Assembly (NCBI GenBank): GCA_023386885.1
Contig: JAEWIX010000065.1
Location: 1 to 60,061 of the forward strand
Direction of reading: 5' to 3'
DNA length: 60,061 nt
Origin: Pseudomonadota bacterium
Lineage (GTDB): Bacteria > Pseudomonadota > Alphaproteobacteria > Rhizobiales > Xanthobacteraceae
Each line of letters opens with the position of its first letter. Position 1 is the first letter of the stretch. Below the pieces are notes generated by a model. That model was given only the letters and a program-made list of their open reading frames with translations, had not been told where the DNA came from and made no database searches. The position numbers and the translations under genes are program-made. Below are positions 33,889 through 43,781 of the stretch, piece by piece.

Positions 33889-35022
33889 TTACTGCGCGGC
33901 ACTACGGGTACCAAAGAAGTCCTTGACTTTGGTAAAGAAACCGACCGCCTCGGGTTGCGTGGCGCCGGACGACAGCTTCTCGAACTCGGCCAACAATTCC
34001 TGTTGTTTCTTGGTCAGATTCTGTGGCGTTTCAACGACCACCTGAACGTACATGTCGCCGGTCTGACGGGAACGCAATACTGGCATGCCCTTGCTGGCGA
34101 TCCGGAAGCGGCGGCCCGACTGGGTGCCGGACGGCACCTTCACCTTGGCCTTGGTCTTATCGATGGTCGGCACCTCGAATTCACCGCCGAGCGCCGCCGT
34201 CACCATCGAGATCGGAACGCGGCAGTGCAGGTCCGCACCGTCGCGCTGGAAGAACGGATGCGATGCCAGCGACAGGAAGATGTAGAGATCGCCGGGCGGA
34301 CCGCCGCGAACGCCCGCCTCGCCTTCGTTGGCGAGCCGGATGCGGGTCCCGTCTTCTACGCCCTGCGGAATGTTGACGGACAGCGTGCGGTCCCGCGTGA
34401 CGCGCCCCGAACCGGAGCAGGACGGACAAGCGTCCTCGATCATCTGGCCGCGTCCCTGACAGCCGGGGCAGGTGCGCTCGAGCGTAAAGAAACCCTGCGC
34501 CTGGCGTACGCGACCGGCGCCGCCGCACATCGAGCAGGTCTTCGGTTTGGTTCCCGCCTTGGCGCCGGTTCCCGAGCAGGACTCGCAGGTCACCGAAACC
34601 GGAATTTCGATTTGCGCAGTCTTGCCGGAGAAAGCTTCCTCCAGCGTAATCTCCATGTTGTAGCGCAGGTCGGCGCCGCGTTCGCGGCCACCGCCGCGAC
34701 CACGCTGTCCGGCCATGCCGAACAGGTCTTCGAAAATATCGGAGAATGATGACGCGAAGCCGGCGCCGAATCCTGCGCCACCGCCATTGCCCTGCTCGAA
34801 TGCCGAATGGCCGAAACGGTCATAGGCCGCGCGCTTGTCGCCGTCTTTGAGGATTTCGTAGGCTTCGTTGATTTCCTTGAAGCGGGCTTCGCTCGCCTTG
34901 TCGCCGGGATTGCGATCCGGGTGCCACTTCATTGCCAGCTTACGGAAGGCCGACTTGAGGCCCGCGTCCGTAACGGTGCGTTCGACCTCCAGCGTTTCGT
35001 AATAGCAGCGCTTCGTCGACAT
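33889..35022 (-). CDS. dnaJ: chaperone DnaJ
   Basis: DnaJ delivers unfolded clients to DnaK and stimulates its ATPase. The 377 residues contain the J domain with HPD (34-36), a Gly/Phe-rich linker, and four CxxCxGxG zinc repeats (CESCSGTG, CSMCGGAG, CPGCQGRG, CPSCSGSG). The C-terminal client-binding region follows. The start MSTKRCYYE was chosen over an ATG 14 codons upstream. It follows dnaK by 138 bp containing a strong hairpin. Confidence 0.98.
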   Translation of the reverse strand: MSTKRCYYETLEVERTVTDAGLKSAFRKLAMKWHPDRNPGDKASEARFKEINEAYEILKDGDKRAAYDRFGHSAFEQGNGGGAGFGAGFASSFSDIFEDLFGMAGQRGRGGGRERGADLRYNMEITLEEAFSGKTAQIEIPVSVTCESCSGTGAKAGTKPKTCSMCGGAGRVRQAQGFFTLERTCPGCQGRGQMIEDACPSCSGSGRVTRDRTLSVNIPQGVEDGTRIRLANEGEAGVRGGPPGDLYIFLSLASHPFFQRDGADLHCRVPISMVTAALGGEFEVPTIDKTKAKVKVPSGTQSGRRFRIASKGMPVLRSRQTGDMYVQVVVETPQNLTKKQQELLAEFEKLSSGATQPEAVGFFTKVKDFFGTRSAAQ

Positions 35023-35092
35023 CACCGTCCCCCGCATCGATGGCCGCGGGAGCGCATTGCGCAATCCATTGGCTTCGTCGATTGCCGTCCAA

Positions 35093-35113
35093 CCCCCGGG
35101 ACACGCCCGGGGG
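35093..35113 (-). promoter_or_regulatory. dnaK-dnaJ intercistronic hairpin
   Basis: CCCCCGGG (35093-35100) and CCCGGGGG (35106-35113) form a perfect 8-bp GC stem with a 5-base loop in the 138 bp between dnaK and dnaJ. There is no following U-tract, so it is more likely an RNA-stabilising or partial-attenuation stem that keeps DnaJ below DnaK than a full terminator. Confidence 0.6.
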
Positions 35114-35160
35114 CAGACTTCGTGTCATCGCAGAACGACATGGCCGTCGATCCCTGACGG

Positions 35161-37074
<1,914 letters not shown>

Positions 37075-37141
37075 AGTGTCCATATCCTTCTCGTTGCGGC
37101 AGGTCGGCTGGGCCCTGACGGCGCCCTGGTCCAACCCCCCA

Positions 37142-37163
37142 AATATCGAACGCTCGCGATATT
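37142..37163 (-). promoter_or_regulatory. hairpin in the dnaK 5' untranslated region
   Basis: AATATCG (37142-37148) and CGATATT (37157-37163) are perfect 7-bp inverted arms with an 8-base loop. They lie between the proposed promoter and the dnaK start. An A/U-rich stem here could influence mRNA stability or heat response; this is inference. Confidence 0.4.
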
Positions 37164-37178
37164 GCGATGGTGAGCCTC

Positions 37179-37207
37179 ATATAGAAGGGGGGGTTGTCAC
37201 CCGCAAG
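37179..37207 (-). promoter_or_regulatory. RpoH (sigma-32)-like heat-shock promoter of dnaK
   Basis: On the minus strand CTTGCG (37202-37207) is separated by 17 bp from CTATAT (37179-37184), about 105 bp before the dnaK start. This matches the CTTG / CTATAT pattern known for alphaproteobacterial RpoH promoters. No CIRCE repeat is present. The rest of the 307 bp gap (37208-37381) holds no gene or motif I can name; it should contain the promoter of the divergent exported protein. Confidence 0.65.
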
Positions 37208-37381
37208 GACCGGACATCGCTCCGGTCCGCGAAAACCCTTGGAAGGCACGACAATATTCCGGTCGACAGGTTCGCCCATGTCCGGCTTCGTCATGTACGG
37301 CATTTGAGAAGAAATGCTATTGGCAAGGCGGGCCCCACGGCCGACCATCGAACGGCCTCAATACCTGCTCAATAGACCCCC

Positions 37382-38320
37382 ATGACACATCTCGTCCGCT
37401 TCCTCGCTATTGCACTCGCCACACTCTGGGCCGCACCCGTTTTCGCTGCTGACCCGACCTATCTGCCGGGCTCCCGGCTGGGTCTGGTTCCGCTGGTGGG
37501 GCTCGCCCCCGCCAAAACATTCGTCGGCTTCGAGACCGAGGATCATGGCGTCAAGGTATTGATCACTGAGCTTCCCGCGGCGGCCTACCGCGAGGTGGAA
37601 ACGACCTTCAAAACCCACCCGGAGGGGGCCAACGGCATCAAGCCGGAAACCGTCGAAACCAGTGCCGGCCTGGCATTCTATACCGTCGAGACCGCCAAGG
37701 ACGGCGCCACCGCGGTGCGCCGCTACTCCATGATCCTGTCGGGCGGATCGTTCTCTGGTTTCATTGCGGTCCAGGTCCCCGAGAACGCAAGCAAAATCTA
37801 CACCGACGAGGCCATCCGATCGATGTTCGCCACCGCCGGAATCCGTCAGGACGTTCCGGTCGACGAGCAACTGGGGACGCTGCCGTTCAAGGTCGCCGAG
37901 CGCGGCAGCTTCAAATCGGTCCGGACGTTGACGCCGGGAGGCGCCGTCATGCTCGCGGATGTCGACGAAACCACCGGTATCGAGAAAGGCCCTTTCATGG
38001 TGCTTGGCGTCGTCGGTTCGGTGCCCGACAAGCCCAACGATCGGGCGCGCTACGCCGAACAGGCAGCCAGGCTGATCCCGGGCTTGCGCGAGGCCCGCAT
38101 TACGATGTCCGAGCCGCTCCGGATCGAGAGTGTGCCGGGTTTCGAAACCCGCATCGACGCCGTCAGCGGCAAGGATGCAACGCCCGTCACCGTGGTCCAG
38201 TGGCTGCGATTCGGCAGCGGCGGCAGGGCCATTCGCGTGATCGGCAGCGCCCCGCGCGACCAGTGGTCGGAGGCCTTCTCCCGCTTCCGCGCGGTGCGCG
38301 ACGGCATCCGGTTACGGTAA
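37382..38320 (+). CDS. conserved exported protein of unknown function
   Basis: The 312-residue product has a clear signal peptide (LVRFLAIALATLWAAPVFAA, cleavage near residue 22). The mature part is soluble and mixed alpha/beta, with YLPGSRLGLVPLVGL at its start and a second copy-like region (MSEPLRIESVPGF, VVQWLRFGSGGRAIRVIG). It has no lipobox, transmembrane helix or catalytic motif. I do not recognise a family. It is divergent from dnaK and 84 bp upstream of the exported nicotinamidase gene; the two may form a unit. Confidence 0.82.
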   Translation: MTHLVRFLAIALATLWAAPVFAADPTYLPGSRLGLVPLVGLAPAKTFVGFETEDHGVKVLITELPAAAYREVETTFKTHPEGANGIKPETVETSAGLAFYTVETAKDGATAVRRYSMILSGGSFSGFIAVQVPENASKIYTDEAIRSMFATAGIRQDVPVDEQLGTLPFKVAERGSFKSVRTLTPGGAVMLADVDETTGIEKGPFMVLGVVGSVPDKPNDRARYAEQAARLIPGLREARITMSEPLRIESVPGFETRIDAVSGKDATPVTVVQWLRFGSGGRAIRVIGSAPRDQWSEAFSRFRAVRDGIRLR

Positions 38321-38404
38321 GTTGTCAGGCTGTCTTACGCGTCGGCTTTACGTTTCGCCCTCGACCTGATTTGCTTTCGCCGTCTCGCTGCGGGAGGTTG
38401 AGCC

Positions 38405-39124
38405 ATGCTGAACAGACGGCAGATGATCCTTGCGACAATCAAAACCACCGCCATCGCGGGCCTGATGCCGGGAATGGCGCGGGCCGCCGACAAGATCGCC
38501 ATCGACGACAAATCCGTCCTGCTCGTCATCGACGTGCAGAACTGCTTTCTGCCCGGCGGCAGCCTTGCGGTGAAGGACGGAGACCAGGTGGTGCCGGTGA
38601 TCAACCGCATCGCCAAACGCTTCGCCAATGTGGTGATGACGCAGGACTGGCACACCGCGGGGCATGTCTCGTTCGCGTCGAGCCACAACGGCAAAAAACC
38701 TTTCGAGGTGATCGACCTGAACTACGGCAAGCAGGTGTTGTGGCCGGATCACTGCGTGCAGGGCACGGACGGCGCGGCACTGTCGAAAGACCTCAACGTT
38801 CCGCAGGCGGCGCTGATCCTGCGCAAGGGCTTCCACAAGGACGTCGACAGCTACTCGGCCTTCACCGAGGCCGACGGCAAAACCTCGACCGGGCTTGCGA
38901 AATACCTCGAGGCGCGCGGGTTGCGACGTGTCTTCGTCGCCGGATTGGCGACTGATTTCTGCGTTGCGTGGAGCGCACTCGACGCGCGCAAGGCCGGATT
39001 CGAGACCTACGTGATCGAGGATGCTTGCCGGGGCATCGACACGCAGGGATCGCTGGCGAAAGCGTGGGTCGACATGGACAAAGCCGGCGTCAAACGCGTT
39101 CAATCCAGCGATATCGCAGCGTGA
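38405..39124 (+). CDS. pncA: nicotinamidase with Tat-type signal peptide
   Basis: It hydrolyses nicotinamide to nicotinate for NAD salvage. The 239 residues contain the catalytic triad D43 (VIDVQNCF), K141 (ILRKGFH) and C186 (ATDFCVAW), and the metal ligands D81, H83 and H87 (DWHTAGH). Unusually, the first 28 residues form an export signal with twin arginines (NRRQMILATIK, then AIAGLMPGMARA). An enzyme acting on external nicotinamide or another amide is therefore likely. The next gene, grpE, is convergent. Confidence 0.92.
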   Translation: MLNRRQMILATIKTTAIAGLMPGMARAADKIAIDDKSVLLVIDVQNCFLPGGSLAVKDGDQVVPVINRIAKRFANVVMTQDWHTAGHVSFASSHNGKKPFEVIDLNYGKQVLWPDHCVQGTDGAALSKDLNVPQAALILRKGFHKDVDSYSAFTEADGKTSTGLAKYLEARGLRRVFVAGLATDFCVAWSALDARKAGFETYVIEDACRGIDTQGSLAKAWVDMDKAGVKRVQSSDIAA

Positions 39125-39162
39125 GCTGACCGTTGAAGGCTGCCGCGAAAGCGGCCTTGCGT

Positions 39163-39765
39163 TTACTCGGAGGCGGTTGCTTTGGCGCCGCCCTTCGAAA
39201 CGCCGACCAGTGCCGGGCGCAAGACGCGCTCGCCGATCATGAAGCCGGCCTGAATCACCTGCACCACGGTCCCCGCCGGGACGGACGGGTCCGGCACTTC
39301 GAACATCGCCTGCTGGAAATTCGGATCGAACTTCTGGCCCGCCGGATCGAACTTCTTGACGCCGTTCTTTTCCAGCGCGTTCAGCAGCGAACGCTCGGTC
39401 AGTTCGACGCCTTCCATCAATGACTTGAGCCCAGGATCGGCGGCAGCCCGCGCCTCCGCCGGCACGGCGTCGAGTGCACGTTGCAGATTGTCGGCGATAT
39501 CGAGAACGTCGCGCGCAAAACCGGTGATGCCATACATCCGGGCATCTGCAACTTCGCGCGTGGTGCGCTTGCGCAGATTTTCCATCTCCGCCAGCGTCCG
39601 CAACATCTTGTCGCGCGCCTCGGCGGCTTCCTTGGTCAACGCCTCGACAGACCCTTCCTCAGGATCGTCCGGCATGATGTAGGGCTTGGACACGACCGGT
39701 TCCGTGTCCTGCACGGACTTCTCCGGATTATCCTTCGGTCCGTTCTGTCCGTTACGTTCAGTCAT
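39163..39765 (-). CDS. grpE: nucleotide exchange factor GrpE
   Basis: GrpE releases ADP from DnaK. The 200 residues begin with a disordered acidic region (about 1-45), then a long coiled-coil (EAAEARDKMLRTLAEMENLR). The C-terminal beta-wing follows, with the PROSITE-like FDPNFQQAMFEVPDPSVPAG and IQAGFMIGERVLRPALVGVS. The start MTERNGQNG was chosen over in-frame upstream codons overlapping the gap to hrcA. It is 121 bp downstream of hrcA on the same strand. Confidence 0.97.
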   Translation of the reverse strand: MTERNGQNGPKDNPEKSVQDTEPVVSKPYIMPDDPEEGSVEALTKEAAEARDKMLRTLAEMENLRKRTTREVADARMYGITGFARDVLDIADNLQRALDAVPAEARAAADPGLKSLMEGVELTERSLLNALEKNGVKKFDPAGQKFDPNFQQAMFEVPDPSVPAGTVVQVIQAGFMIGERVLRPALVGVSKGGAKATASE

Positions 39766-39886
39766 TACACAGCTTTCTCGAAAATCGTCTCGAATTGAAG
39801 GGGAAGATGCTGGCCGGGATATCGGTGCTTTCGCCGGGAAAATCAAGGCTGTGCTTACGTGGCCGAGGTCCGCACGGCAACGCGGA

Positions 39887-40975
39887 TCAACCGCCGAGCA
39901 TGCGGCTGACGATGCGCGCGGCATAATCCACCATCGGAATCACCCGCGCGTAGTTGAGCCGCGTCGGGCCGATGACGCCGAGCACGCCGACGATATGGCC
40001 CGCGCCGTCGCTGTAGGGCGCGATGATCGTCGAGGAGCCGGACAGCGAAAACAGCTTGTTTTCCGAGCCGATAAAAATCCGTACACCCTCGGCGCGCTCG
40101 GCGCGGCCGAGCAGATCGATCACGCCGCGCTTGCTTTCGAGATCGTCGAACAGCGATCGCACGCGCTCTAGATCCTCCAGCGCGTGCAGATCCTCGAGCA
40201 AATTGGCGTGGCCGCGCACGATCAGTTGCCGATCCTCGCCGTCGCCACCGGACCAGCTTGCAAGACCGGCAGCGATGATCTTTTGCGTCAGTTGATCGAG
40301 TTCGGCGCGGCTTTGCGCCAGTGCCGATTCCAACTCGAGCCGCGCTTCGGCCAGCGTGCGGCCGCGAATCCGCGCGTTGAGGAAGTTCGATGCCTCAACC
40401 AGCGCCGACGACGGCACACCAGGCGGCAGATCTAGCACGCGGTTCTCGACCTGACCGTCTTCGGCGACCAGCACCACCAGCGCCCGCGAGGGCTCCAATC
40501 TGACGAATTCGATATGTTTCAGCCGCACGTTCGACTTGGCCGTCAGCACCACCGCGGCGGCGCGTGACAGGCCGGACAACTGGGTCAGCGCCTCACCCAG
40601 CGCCGCCTCGACCGTCTGCGCTTTGCCCACCGACGCCAGTTGATTCTGGATCGATTGCCGTTCCGGTTCGGACAGATCGCCGACCTGCATCAGCGCATCG
40701 ACGAAAAAACGCAGGCCGAGTTCCGTCGGCAGACGCCCGGCCGAGGTATGCGGCGCGTAGATCAATCCAAGCTGCTCAAGGTCCGACATCACGTTGCGCA
40801 CTGAGGCCGGTGACAGCGGAATGGTGATCAGGCGCGAGATGTTGCGCGAGCCTGCCGGCTCTCCGGTGGCGAGATAACTCTCGACAATTTGCCGGAAAAT
40901 TTCCCGCGAGCGTTCGTTGAGCTGGGCCAGTCCCGCTTTCGGCGCGATCAGGCCGATCGGATCATGATGGGCCAC
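39887..40975 (-). CDS. hrcA: heat-inducible transcription repressor HrcA
   Basis: HrcA represses groESL and sometimes dnaK operons by binding CIRCE. The 362 residues contain an N-terminal winged helix (ESYLATGEPAGSRNISRLI, SPASVRNVMSDLEQLGLIY), the conserved PHTSAGRLPTELGLRFFVD, and the GAF-like body. The start is GTG with AAGGAG six bases upstream. It precedes grpE. No CIRCE (TTAGCACTC-N9-GAGTGCTAA) is visible here or near dnaK, so its targets are elsewhere, but a different palindrome lies just upstream. Confidence 0.97.
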   Translation of the reverse strand: MAHHDPIGLIAPKAGLAQLNERSREIFRQIVESYLATGEPAGSRNISRLITIPLSPASVRNVMSDLEQLGLIYAPHTSAGRLPTELGLRFFVDALMQVGDLSEPERQSIQNQLASVGKAQTVEAALGEALTQLSGLSRAAAVVLTAKSNVRLKHIEFVRLEPSRALVVLVAEDGQVENRVLDLPPGVPSSALVEASNFLNARIRGRTLAEARLELESALAQSRAELDQLTQKIIAAGLASWSGGDGEDRQLIVRGHANLLEDLHALEDLERVRSLFDDLESKRGVIDLLGRAERAEGVRIFIGSENKLFSLSGSSTIIAPYSDGAGHIVGVLGVIGPTRLNYARVIPMVDYAARIVSRMLGG

Positions 40976-40991
40976 GATTAACTCCTTGGTC

Positions 40992-41013
40992 GATGGACCT
41001 TAATTTGTCCATC
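40992..41013 (-). promoter_or_regulatory. perfect inverted repeat upstream of hrcA
   Basis: GATGGAC (40992-40998) and GTCCATC (41007-41013) are exact inverted arms around an 8-base AT-rich centre (CTTAATTT). The element ends 16 bp before the hrcA GTG, within the divergent hrcA-rph region. It could be an operator or an mRNA hairpin. Its sequence differs from CIRCE. Confidence 0.5.
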
Positions 41014-41142
41014 TTAGTCCCCGGATACAAGCCGGCATTGCAGCCGAGCCCGCGTCCGCCCCAAAAGCCTTGCCGCTGCCGCCCGCGCCACCTAAAAGCA
41101 GCCCCGAGATAACACCCTTCCTTGATTTGCAGGAGAATTGCC

Positions 41143-41865
41143 ATGCGGCCCAGCCGTCGCGCGCCGGATGAGTTGCGACCCGTTTCGCTGGAACGCGGCG
41201 TGGTCAAGTACGCCGAGGGCTCGTGCCTCGTGAAGTTCGGCGATACCCATGTGCTGGTGACGGCAACCCTCGAGGAGCGGCTGCCGCCCTGGCTCAAGGG
41301 GCAGGGCCGCGGCTGGGTCACCGCCGAATACGGCATGCTGCCGCGCGCGACGCTGGAACGGACCCGCCGCGAGGCATCCGCCGGCAAGCAGAACGGCCGC
41401 ACTGTTGAGATCCAGCGCCTGATCGGCCGCTCGCTGCGCGCTACCCTCGACCTCGAAGCGCTGGGCGAACGCCAGATCACCGTCGACTGCGACGTGCTAC
41501 AGGCCGACGGCGGCACACGAACGGCGTCGATCACCGGCGCGTGGGTCGCGCTTGCCGATTGCATCGGCTGGATGAAGACCCGCAACATGTTCAAGAACGG
41601 CGGCGGCAACGTACTGCGCGACAACGTCGCCGCAATTTCGTGCGGCATCTACAACGGCACGCCGGTGCTCGACCTCGACTACGCGGAAGATTCCGAAGCT
41701 GAGACCGACGCCAACTTCGTGATGACCGGCGACGGCCGCATCGTCGAAGTGCAGGGCACCGCGGAAAAGACGCCGTTCACGCAGGACGAGTTCCTGGCGC
41801 TGATGGCGCTGGCCCGCAAGGGCGTGGCGCGGCTGGTCGATCTGCAGAAGATGGCGGTTGCATAG
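41143..41865 (+). CDS. rph: ribonuclease PH
   Basis: RNase PH trims tRNA 3' extensions phosphorolytically. The 240 residues show MRPSRRAPDELRPVSLERG at the start, GWVTAEYGMLPRAT with REASAGKQNGRT (the substrate loop), and DCDVLQADGGTRTASITGAW in the catalytic part. AGGAGAA precedes the ATG. The stop codon lies inside the left end of the family E repeat. It is the first gene of a plus-strand run with rdgB and hemW. Confidence 0.97.
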   Translation: MRPSRRAPDELRPVSLERGVVKYAEGSCLVKFGDTHVLVTATLEERLPPWLKGQGRGWVTAEYGMLPRATLERTRREASAGKQNGRTVEIQRLIGRSLRATLDLEALGERQITVDCDVLQADGGTRTASITGAWVALADCIGWMKTRNMFKNGGGNVLRDNVAAISCGIYNGTPVLDLDYAEDSEAETDANFVMTGDGRIVEVQGTAEKTPFTQDEFLALMALARKGVARLVDLQKMAVA

Positions 41866-41939
41866 CGTTTTCAAGCCAAACATGTCCTCGGGCTTGACTT
41901 GAGGATGGGTACGGTTCGCGTGAAGAAAACGCGTCAAAC
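41861..41939. repeat. inverted-end intergenic repeat, family E copy 2
   Basis: CATAGCGTTTTC at the left includes the rph stop codon; the right end reads AAGAAAACGCGTCAAAC. It is longer than the 28827-28881 copy because of an insertion in the middle (around CATGTCCTCGGGCTTGACTT). It occupies the rph-rdgB gap. Confidence 0.75.
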
Positions 41940-41997
41940 TAAAGCGTAACTTCGCTGTGTCGTGGTTTCGCGGCTCGCATTGACGTAGGATGACGGA

Positions 41998-42633
41998 ATG
42001 CATCGGCGAATCACCGGCAAACTCGTGATCGCAACCCACAATCCCGGCAAGCTTGTCGAGATGCGCGAGCTGCTGGCGCCCTACGGCATCGAGGCGGTGT
42101 CCGCCGGCGAGTTGAACCTCGACGAACCCGACGAGACCGGTGATGATTTTCAGGCCAATGCCCGCATCAAGGCGGTCGCGGCGGCGAATGCGTCAGGACT
42201 GCCGGCATTTGCGGACGATTCTGGCCTCGCGGTCGATGCGCTCGACGGCGCACCCGGAATCTATTCAGCACGCTGGGCCGGGCCATCCAAGGATTTCACA
42301 GCGGCGATGACGCAGATCGAGCGCCTGTTGCAAGAGCGCGGCGCGACGACGCCGGACAAACGCACGGCGCATTTCGTCTCGGCGTTGTGCGTTGCGTGGC
42401 CTGACGGCCATATCGAGGACGTCGAGGCGCGCGTCGAAGGCACACTGGTCTGGCCACCGCGCGGCACGGCTGGTTTCGGCTATGACCCCGCGTTCCTGCC
42501 TGACGGTCATCAACGTACTTTCGGTGAGATGACCAGCATCGAGAAGCACGGCTTGCCGCCACTTGGTCTTGGGCTGTCGCATCGCGCGCGCGCTTTCGTC
42601 AAACTCGCGGAGATCTGCCTTGAGCCGCGCTGA
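41998..42633 (+). CDS. rdgB: dITP/XTP pyrophosphatase (HAM1 family)
   Basis: It cleans the nucleotide pool by hydrolysing (d)ITP and XTP to monophosphates. The 211 residues contain LVIATHNPGKLVEM at the N-terminus, the metal-binding FADDSGLAVDALDGAPGIYS and the C-terminal HRARAFVKL. AGGA lies seven bases before the ATG. Its 3' end overlaps the proposed hemW start by 14 bases. Confidence 0.96.
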   Translation: MHRRITGKLVIATHNPGKLVEMRELLAPYGIEAVSAGELNLDEPDETGDDFQANARIKAVAAANASGLPAFADDSGLAVDALDGAPGIYSARWAGPSKDFTAAMTQIERLLQERGATTPDKRTAHFVSALCVAWPDGHIEDVEARVEGTLVWPPRGTAGFGYDPAFLPDGHQRTFGEMTSIEKHGLPPLGLGLSHRARAFVKLAEICLEPR

Positions 42634-43780
42634 CGCCAACGACGCTTTCGGCGTTTACATCCACTGGCCGTTCTGCCTGTCGAAGTGTCCGTACTGCGAC
42701 TTCAATAGCCACGTCCGCCATGCGCCGATCGATGAGGCGCGTTACGTGCGGGCCTTTACCAGCGAAATCGAGGCGATGGCGGCGCGTGCCCCTGGCCGCG
42801 AGGTTTCGTCGATCTTCTTCGGCGGCGGTACGCCGTCGCTGATGGAGCCGCAAACCATCGGCGGCATCCTCGATGCCATCGGAAAGCACTGGTCGACTTC
42901 ACCCACCGTCGAAGTGACGCTGGAAGCCAATCCCACCAGCGTCGATGCGACGCGGTTTCACGGTTATCGCGCCGCCGGCGTCAATCGCGTCTCGCTCGGC
43001 GTGCAGGCGCTCGACGATGCCTCGCTGAAAATGCTGGGCCGGTTGCATACCGCACGCGAGGCGCTCGATGCCGTCGCCATCGCGCGCAGCGCGTTCGACC
43101 GTTATTCGTTCGACCTGATCTATGCGCGTCCGGATCAGACGCCGCGCGAGTGGACTGACGAACTGACTTACGCGATCTCGGAGGCGGCCGAACATCTGTC
43201 GCTCTACCAACTGACCATCGAGGAAGGCACGCCGTTCTTCGGCCTCCACGCGGCCGGTAAGTTGAAGACACCGGATGAGGCGACCGCACGTATCCTCTAC
43301 GACGTCACGCAAGAGGTTTGTGCCAAGCATGGCCTGCCGGCCTACGAGATTTCCAACCACGCGCGCCCCGGCGCGGAGTGCCGGCACAATCTCGTTTACT
43401 GGCGCGGGCAGGAATATGCCGGAATCGGCCCCGGCGCGCATGGGCGGCTCGACATCGGCGGCATTCGCCATGCGCTTGCCACCGAGAAACGGCCAGAGGC
43501 GTGGCTGATGCGCGTCGAGGCCAACGGCCACGGCATCGTCACCGACGATCTGCTCAATCGCGAGGAACGTGCCGACGAATTTCTGCTGATGGGTCTGCGA
43601 TTGGCCGAGGGCATCGACCCCCGGCGCTATGCCGCGCTATCCGGTCGCGAACTCGATGCCGGACGCATTACGGTGCTGCGTGAAGAAGGCGCTATCACCG
43701 TCGATCCGAGCGGGCGGCTGCGCGTCACGCAAGCCGGTTTCCCGTTGCTTGACGCCGTTGTCGCTGATTTAGCTGCCTGA
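42620..43780 (+). CDS. hemW: radical SAM heme chaperone HemW
   Basis: HemW is a radical SAM heme-binding chaperone, formerly annotated as an HemN-like coproporphyrinogen oxidase. The 386 residues show the cluster motif C19-x3-C23-x2-C26 (FCLSKCPYCDF), IFFGGGTPSL, and the HemW-type HNLVYWRGQEYAGIGPGAH. True HemN has a fourth N-terminal Cys and longer ends, absent here. The start is a TTG at 42620 with GGAGA six bases upstream. It ends one base from the convergent lipoprotein gene. Confidence 0.93.
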   Translation: MSRADANDAFGVYIHWPFCLSKCPYCDFNSHVRHAPIDEARYVRAFTSEIEAMAARAPGREVSSIFFGGGTPSLMEPQTIGGILDAIGKHWSTSPTVEVTLEANPTSVDATRFHGYRAAGVNRVSLGVQALDDASLKMLGRLHTAREALDAVAIARSAFDRYSFDLIYARPDQTPREWTDELTYAISEAAEHLSLYQLTIEEGTPFFGLHAAGKLKTPDEATARILYDVTQEVCAKHGLPAYEISNHARPGAECRHNLVYWRGQEYAGIGPGAHGRLDIGGIRHALATEKRPEAWLMRVEANGHGIVTDDLLNREERADEFLLMGLRLAEGIDPRRYAALSGRELDAGRITVLREEGAITVDPSGRLRVTQAGFPLLDAVVADLAA

Positions 43781-43781
43781 A

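Noticed and set aside
37075..37381. CIRCE operator near dnaK or hrcA
   Set aside because: No TTAGCACTC-N9-GAGTGCTAA-like sequence is present in the dnaK or hrcA upstream regions.
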